From the NCBI GenBank assembly GCA_943360385.1, contig CALRIM020000115.1, forward strand, positions 1-9,960: DNA of 9,960 bases. Direction: 5' to 3'. This DNA comes from CAJBVG01 sp943360385. GTDB taxonomy: Bacteria; Bacteroidota; Bacteroidia; Sphingobacteriales; Sphingobacteriaceae. The notes beneath the pieces are model-generated. The model did not search any database. It was not told the origin of the DNA and was given only the letters and a program-made list of their open reading frames with translations. The first letter of the stretch is position 1, and every line of letters begins with the position of its first letter. Both the position numbers and the translations under genes were made by a program. Positions 7,037 to 9,960 of this stretch are shown here, piece after piece.

Positions 7037-7115
7037 GAGTATCAGGTATCGAGAAATTGTATAATTATACAATTCTATAATTATACAATTTCTCGATACC
7101 CGATACCCGATACCC
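7037..7115. repeat. Composite inverted repeat A: 7-base-unit arms, 8-base-unit core
   Basis: A 25-bp perfect stem (7045-7069 with 7076-7100) with a 6-base loop, extended outward past one mismatch by 5 more pairs (7039-7043 with 7102-7106). The left arm is two heptads, GTATCAG then GTATCGA; the right side has three exact tandem CGATACC units (7094-7114). The core (7059-7090) is four 8-base units, GTATAATT then ATACAATT, CTATAATT and ATACAATT. It starts right after the Prc stop codons and ends 5 bases before the next ATG. It shares a 16-base word (7038-7053) with repeat B at 8243-8258. It lacks a trailing T run, so it is not a classic intrinsic terminator. Confidence 0.9.
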
Positions 7116-7120
7116 AAAAT

Positions 7121-7537
7121 ATGAAAGGCGCCTTCAAAACCACCACCATTGTAGTAGGTCTAGTAATGTCTTTATTAGCCCTCTCGCTTTTTGCTAAAGG
7201 ACTTTTGCCTGCAATGGCAGAATATGGTGTTCCACCTGAATTAATTAATTCGCCACATTATATTGATGCCATAACTTGGGTGTATATACATATGGTGACT
7301 ATAGGGTTATTATTAATAACTTTTGGGTATGCCGTAACTGAACCTCAAAAACAAAAATTGGTTTCTATACTAGTATCAATTGTTTTAGCTTTTTATACCT
7401 ATTTAGATTTTATTCACTCAGATTCTGCAGTTGGAAATGCGTTGTACAAGGGTAATCAATCTGTAATACCAGCAATAATAAGTTTAGTGATGACTCTAGC
7501 ATTTATTAGGTTAACAATTAAGTTATTTAGAAATTAG
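7121..7537 (+). CDS. Small four-helix inner-membrane protein, unknown function
   Basis: I do not recognise this 138-residue protein. Four hydrophobic helices are visible at about 8-30, 50-72, 80-97 and 113-133. A short loop (31-49, AEYGVPPELINSPHY) joins helices 1 and 2, and a loop with KGNQS precedes helix 4. Polar or charged residues near the membrane include H57 in helix 2 and the DFIHSDS segment (96-102) after helix 3, which might matter for ligand or metal contact, but no family motif is evident. The size and four-helix layout recall small DoxX-like or DUF-type membrane proteins; this is only a resemblance. The ATG sits 5 bases after repeat A, and the next gene begins 4 bases after the stop, so it opens a three-gene group. 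Confidence 0.8.
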   Translation: MKGAFKTTTIVVGLVMSLLALSLFAKGLLPAMAEYGVPPELINSPHYIDAITWVYIHMVTIGLLLITFGYAVTEPQKQKLVSILVSIVLAFYTYLDFIHSDSAVGNALYKGNQSVIPAIISLVMTLAFIRLTIKLFRN

Positions 7538-7541
7538 TAAA

Positions 7542-7733
7542 ATGAATAATGAGTTTCTTCCGATGCTTGTTGCACCTGCACGCAGAGCATTAGCAAATGC
7601 AAAAATAACGTCCTTGCAGCAATTGTCAGCTTATACAGAACATGAGCTATTGAAACTACATGGTTTTGGTAAATCGTCTTTACCAATTATACACGAGCAA
7701 CTGAAAAAGGCAGGATTAAAATTGTCTAAATAA
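7542..7733 (+). CDS. Stand-alone RNAP alpha-CTD-like helix-hairpin-helix protein
   Basis: A 63-residue protein that is essentially one helix-hairpin-helix domain of the RNA polymerase alpha C-terminal type. TEHELLKLHGFGKSSL (32-47) aligns with TEVELLKTPNLGKKSL of E. coli alpha, and KAGLKL (57-62) with SRGLSL. The preceding APARRALANAKITSL segment matches a common pattern (PAxRAL..A.I.sL) in small bacterial HhH proteins. By alignment, the position of the UP-element arginine R265 is Pro12, N268 is Arg15 and K298 is Ser45, so it is unlikely to read UP elements as alpha does. Nucleic-acid or protein binding is plausible from the fold. It is too short to be a degraded rpoA and has a clean ATG and stop. 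It lies 4 bases after the membrane-protein gene and 5 bases before the HEAT-like gene, so it is probably cotranscribed. Confidence 0.88.
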   Translation: MNNEFLPMLVAPARRALANAKITSLQQLSAYTEHELLKLHGFGKSSLPIIHEQLKKAGLKLSK

Positions 7734-7738
7734 AAAAA

Positions 7739-8275
7739 ATGATTGATATTATTTTAAGTAATAAGGCACTTAAAGCGAAAGAGAAAACGGAAATGCTTTG
7801 TAAGCAAGTTGTATCAGAAATAATCTCTGTTGAGGAGGTTATATTATTTGCAGAGAATGCCAAAGACACTCAAAAAGCAACCTGTATTGAAGCCATAGAA
7901 TTTGTAACAAAAAGTAATCCTAATGTTGCCACAAGAAAAATTTTTGAATTCGCAATTCAAAATTTAGCTTCAAAAGCACCAAGAGTAAAATGGGAGAGTG
8001 CAAAAGTAATTGGTAATACGGCAAGTTTGTTTCCGGAGTTATTAGAAGCAGCTATTAATGGGTTGCTTAAAAATTCCGAACACGAAGGAACAGTTGTTCG
8101 TTGGAGTGCAGCATTTGCTTTAGGAGAGATTTTTAAACTCAAAACAAAATTCAACAAAGATTTGGCAATGATTTTTGATGGACTTATAGAGCGAGAAGAA
8201 AAGAATAGCATCAAGAAAATTTATATGGCTGCATTAAAAAATAGTATCAGGTATCGAGTATCGAGTAGCGGGTAA
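7739..8275 (+). CDS. HEAT-repeat-like protein with a repeat-encoded C-terminus
   Basis: A 178-residue, almost entirely helical protein with HEAT-like pairs. Examples are KATCIEAIEFVTKSNP (47-61), PRVKWESAKVIGNTASLFPE (81-100), and TVVRWSAAFALGEIFKL (118-134) with its conserved R-W-S-A-x-x-A-L-G-E turn. Such solenoids usually bind proteins; no enzyme motif or signal peptide is present, so it is probably cytoplasmic. The last ten residues (169-178, SIRYRVSSSG) and the stop codon are encoded by the left arm of repeat B, a low-complexity tail that looks acquired rather than conserved. The ancestral stop was probably near residue 168. It is the third gene of the tight group starting at 7121. Its function is not known; a partner role with the neighbouring alpha-CTD-like protein is possible but unproven. 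Confidence 0.85.
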   Translation: MIDIILSNKALKAKEKTEMLCKQVVSEIISVEEVILFAENAKDTQKATCIEAIEFVTKSNPNVATRKIFEFAIQNLASKAPRVKWESAKVIGNTASLFPELLEAAINGLLKNSEHEGTVVRWSAAFALGEIFKLKTKFNKDLAMIFDGLIEREEKNSIKKIYMAALKNSIRYRVSSSG

Positions 8276-8325
8276 TTCAACAATTAGATAGTTCAACAGT
8301 TACCCGATACTCGATACCTGATACT
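8243..8325. repeat. Composite inverted repeat B overlapping the HEAT-like gene's stop
   Basis: The left arm begins with the word AGTATCAGGTATCGAG (8243-8258) and continues in 7-base steps to 8275; the right arm (8300-8325) is its complement. A perfect 21-bp stem joins 8243-8263 with 8305-8325. The left arm has one more heptad than the right, so one unit would bulge. The core (8274-8302) runs in 8-base steps: AATTCAAC, then AATTAGAT, then AGTTCAAC. The left arm encodes the end of the HEAT-like protein. On the minus strand, heptad-like units appear to continue from the right arm into the last codons of the monooxygenase gene (8328 to about 8340). Confidence 0.9.
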
Positions 8326-8327
8326 TG

Positions 8328-9854
8328 CTACCGAGATACAAGGATCTTCTCAAAAAATCTACCCCTCACCGTTTCTACCTCTACAAAATACATCCCTTCT
8401 GTCAAAAAAGAAACATCCACAGTATTTTCATTTTTATATTCAGAAATTAATCGACCATCAAGATAATAAAGTCTAATTATTTTGATTTCCTCATCTGAAG
8501 AAATTGTTACTTGATTATTTGCAGGGTTTGGATAAACAACTATTTGCGATTTTCTATTTTCGCTTATCCCTGTATTTATTAAGGTGCTATCTAAAATAAT
8601 ATTTTCATCACCTGCTTGGTAAGCAGTATAGGCAATAAAAGTTACCATCATTTCATCCTTTGTATTTTCTCCAGCGGAAACAGTTATAGGAGGATTACTT
8701 GGATTGTGAGGATTATTTGTGGTATTATCATATGTTGCTTTTGACTGAATTAAAGATTGTCTCGGAATTTTTATTAGTTTCTGAAATGTGTAAAATCCTT
8801 GCCAGTGGAAATCCCACTCTGGAATGTTTATGAGCTTTGTAGTGTCTGTTCCTTTTGTTGTATATATTTTATAAGATTTACCTATTAAATGCATGTGTGG
8901 AAATATACCTACTACCGATAAATCTTGTGTGTTACTACTAATAGCACGTTGACTAAAATCCTTTACTGTATTTGCTGGAATAGTTAAGGCAGATTGTTGT
9001 AAAACTGGAGGGAAGTGGTATAATGGCATGTCCATTTTTACAACCCTTACAGGACTTGTAGATGTATATTTAAAATTGATAGTTGTACTATCTGCTTTGG
9101 CATTGCTGTTGGGTGCATAATGAATTTCCATTACTAAGTCTGTACCTACTGGTAACTCATATCCCATATTTTCTGGTAAATAAAACACTCCAGCACCAGG
9201 TGTCCATAAGCCAATGAGTTTTGCATTCGGACTTTCGGCACCTGTTCCGCTACTTTCATAACCTGGACCAGGATCTAAATTGTCTAAATTTCTAGAATAC
9301 GAACTAGGGTCGTGATATAAAATGATATGGTGTACAATGCCCGCATTGCTTGGAATAAACTCAATAGCATTTATATATTTTAAGGATGAGTGCGCAGTTG
9401 GCATTACGAAGGTTCTATAATCATCCGTAGTTTTTTGTACAGTATATTTTGGTGCAATGGTAGTTTGGTCTAATCTATTTAGTTGCGAACCTGTTTTAAT
9501 GGTTGGTGGTACAGGCGATACTCCTGTTCCTAATGGTGTTCCATTATCTACCCATTCTGCAATTAAATTTACTTGTTCATCCGAAAGTCTTCTTTCCCCT
9601 ATAAAATGAGTATAACTTGGATCTGCTTTCCAAGGTGGCATGTGCCTGTCTTGTGTATGATATTTTATTGATTCAGATCGATCTACGGCATCATCATAAC
9701 TCATTAGGTTAAATGGTCCTATTCCACCTTCATGATGGCAATTCGCACAACTGTTATAAATAATTTTACCGACACCATCGTTCCATGTAGCGGTTTGAGC
9801 GAAAAGCGTTGAGCTAACAAATAGCAATAATGTGAGTGTAAGTATTCTTTTCAT
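8328..9854 (-). CDS. Secreted cytochrome c / PHM-like copper monooxygenase fusion with T9SS sorting domain
   Basis: A 508-residue exported protein. A signal peptide (1-20, ending LFAQ) is followed by a c-type cytochrome domain with heme site CANCH (36-40) and a likely axial Met72 (RHMPPWKADP). A two-domain fold like peptidylglycine alpha-hydroxylating monooxygenase follows (about 140-415). Its putative copper ligands are all present: VHHIILY (H175, H176), EIHYAP (H245), PHMHLIGK (H320, H322), and a Met in EMMVTF (402/403). These correspond to PHM H107, H108, H172, H242, H244 and M314. A roughly 75-residue Por/T9SS sorting domain (YPNPANNQV at 441-449 to the end) would route it across the outer membrane. 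The reaction is probably copper- and O2-dependent hydroxylation with the heme as electron donor, but the substrate is unknown. It is transcribed alone; TATCTTTA (9878-9871) upstream weakly resembles a -7 element. Its 3' end abuts repeat B. Confidence 0.9.
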   Translation of the reverse strand: MKRILTLTLLLFVSSTLFAQTATWNDGVGKIIYNSCANCHHEGGIGPFNLMSYDDAVDRSESIKYHTQDRHMPPWKADPSYTHFIGERRLSDEQVNLIAEWVDNGTPLGTGVSPVPPTIKTGSQLNRLDQTTIAPKYTVQKTTDDYRTFVMPTAHSSLKYINAIEFIPSNAGIVHHIILYHDPSSYSRNLDNLDPGPGYESSGTGAESPNAKLIGLWTPGAGVFYLPENMGYELPVGTDLVMEIHYAPNSNAKADSTTINFKYTSTSPVRVVKMDMPLYHFPPVLQQSALTIPANTVKDFSQRAISSNTQDLSVVGIFPHMHLIGKSYKIYTTKGTDTTKLINIPEWDFHWQGFYTFQKLIKIPRQSLIQSKATYDNTTNNPHNPSNPPITVSAGENTKDEMMVTFIAYTAYQAGDENIILDSTLINTGISENRKSQIVVYPNPANNQVTISSDEEIKIIRLYYLDGRLISEYKNENTVDVSFLTEGMYFVEVETVRGRFFEKILVSR

Positions 9855-9884
9855 GAACGGGTGGTTTATATAAAGATACCTATT

Positions 9885-9947
9885 AATTATAAATTATGAA
9901 TTACGAATTATGTCCAACGTCTTATGTCCAATGTCCTACATCTTATT
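9885..9947. repeat. Heptanucleotide array C (nine 7-base units in one register)
   Basis: Four units of the type AATTAYG (9885-9912; two are AATTATG) are followed without any shift of register by five units of the type TCYWAYR (9913-9947, for example TCTTATG and TCCAATG). The array lies 30 bases upstream of the start of the minus-strand monooxygenase gene and runs nearly to the window edge. Its sequence words differ from those of repeats A and B, but the 7-base unit length is the same. Whether an inverted partner exists beyond 9960 cannot be seen. No gene is visible in 9855-9960. Confidence 0.85.
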
Positions 9948-9960
9948 TTTACAAGTCACT

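Noticed and set aside
7039..7115. Repeat A as an ordinary intrinsic terminator
   Set aside because: The stem is far longer and more AT-rich than usual, and no T run follows; an effect on transcription remains possible but the class is different.
7542..7733. Remnant of rpoA
   Set aside because: The domain is complete, has its own start and stop, and lacks any sequence resembling the alpha N-terminal domain on either side.
7957..8214. A minus-strand frame of 85 codons opposite the HEAT-like gene
   Set aside because: It is antisense to the clearest HEAT-like segment, so it is a shadow.
7038..8325. Composite transposon or insertion sequence bounded by repeats A and B
   Set aside because: No transposase or integrase lies between the repeats, and no target-site duplication is visible.
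9885..9947. CRISPR-like array
   Set aside because: Units are 7 bases without spacers, and no cas gene is near.

Overview
The window looks like chromosomal DNA of a member of the Bacteroidota that uses the type IX secretion system. The evidence is: AT-rich DNA, start codons preceded by A/T-rich sequence without clear Shine-Dalgarno motifs, a Por/T9SS C-terminal sorting domain (PNPANN-type) on the last protein, and a SurA-like to MoxR gene order that I recall from this phylum. I cannot place it below phylum. No tRNA, rRNA, CRISPR array, transposase or phage gene was seen.

Layout: (1) 1-1434, plus strand: the end of a SurA/parvulin-type periplasmic peptidyl-prolyl isomerase, then 5 bases later a MoxR-family AAA+ ATPase. 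(2) 1451-3490, plus strand: an ECF sigma factor, a four-helix membrane protein overlapping it by 14 bases (probable anti-sigma factor), and a secreted or lipid-anchored alpha/beta hydrolase. Near-identical promoter-like elements (TGTAACAATT, 12 bases, TCTCTAA) stand in front of the sigma gene and in front of the hydrolase gene, which suggests a self-controlled sigma regulon with the hydrolase as a target. (3) 3492-4859, minus strand: a NOL1/NOP2/Sun (RsmF-like) RNA cytosine-5 methyltransferase, convergent with the hydrolase; both stop codons lie in one small palindrome. (4) 4957-7032, plus strand: a Prc/tail-specific S41 protease. (5) 7121-8275, plus strand: three small genes (a four-helix membrane protein, a 63-residue RNAP alpha-CTD-like helix-hairpin-helix protein, a HEAT-repeat-like protein) bracketed by two related composite inverted repeats. 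(6) 8328-9854, minus strand: a secreted fusion of cytochrome c and a PHM-like copper monooxygenase fold with a T9SS sorting tail. (7) 9855-9960: upstream region of that gene, mostly a nine-unit heptanucleotide array.

Functionally the left and centre are rich in envelope quality-control and stress genes (SurA-like, MoxR, ECF sigma with membrane partner, Prc). The most unusual content is in two places: the sigma/membrane protein/hydrolase module with its paired promoters, and the phase-locked repeats made of 7-base units in the arms and 8-base units in the core. These repeats abut or overlap the stop codons of three genes and encode the last ten residues of one protein.
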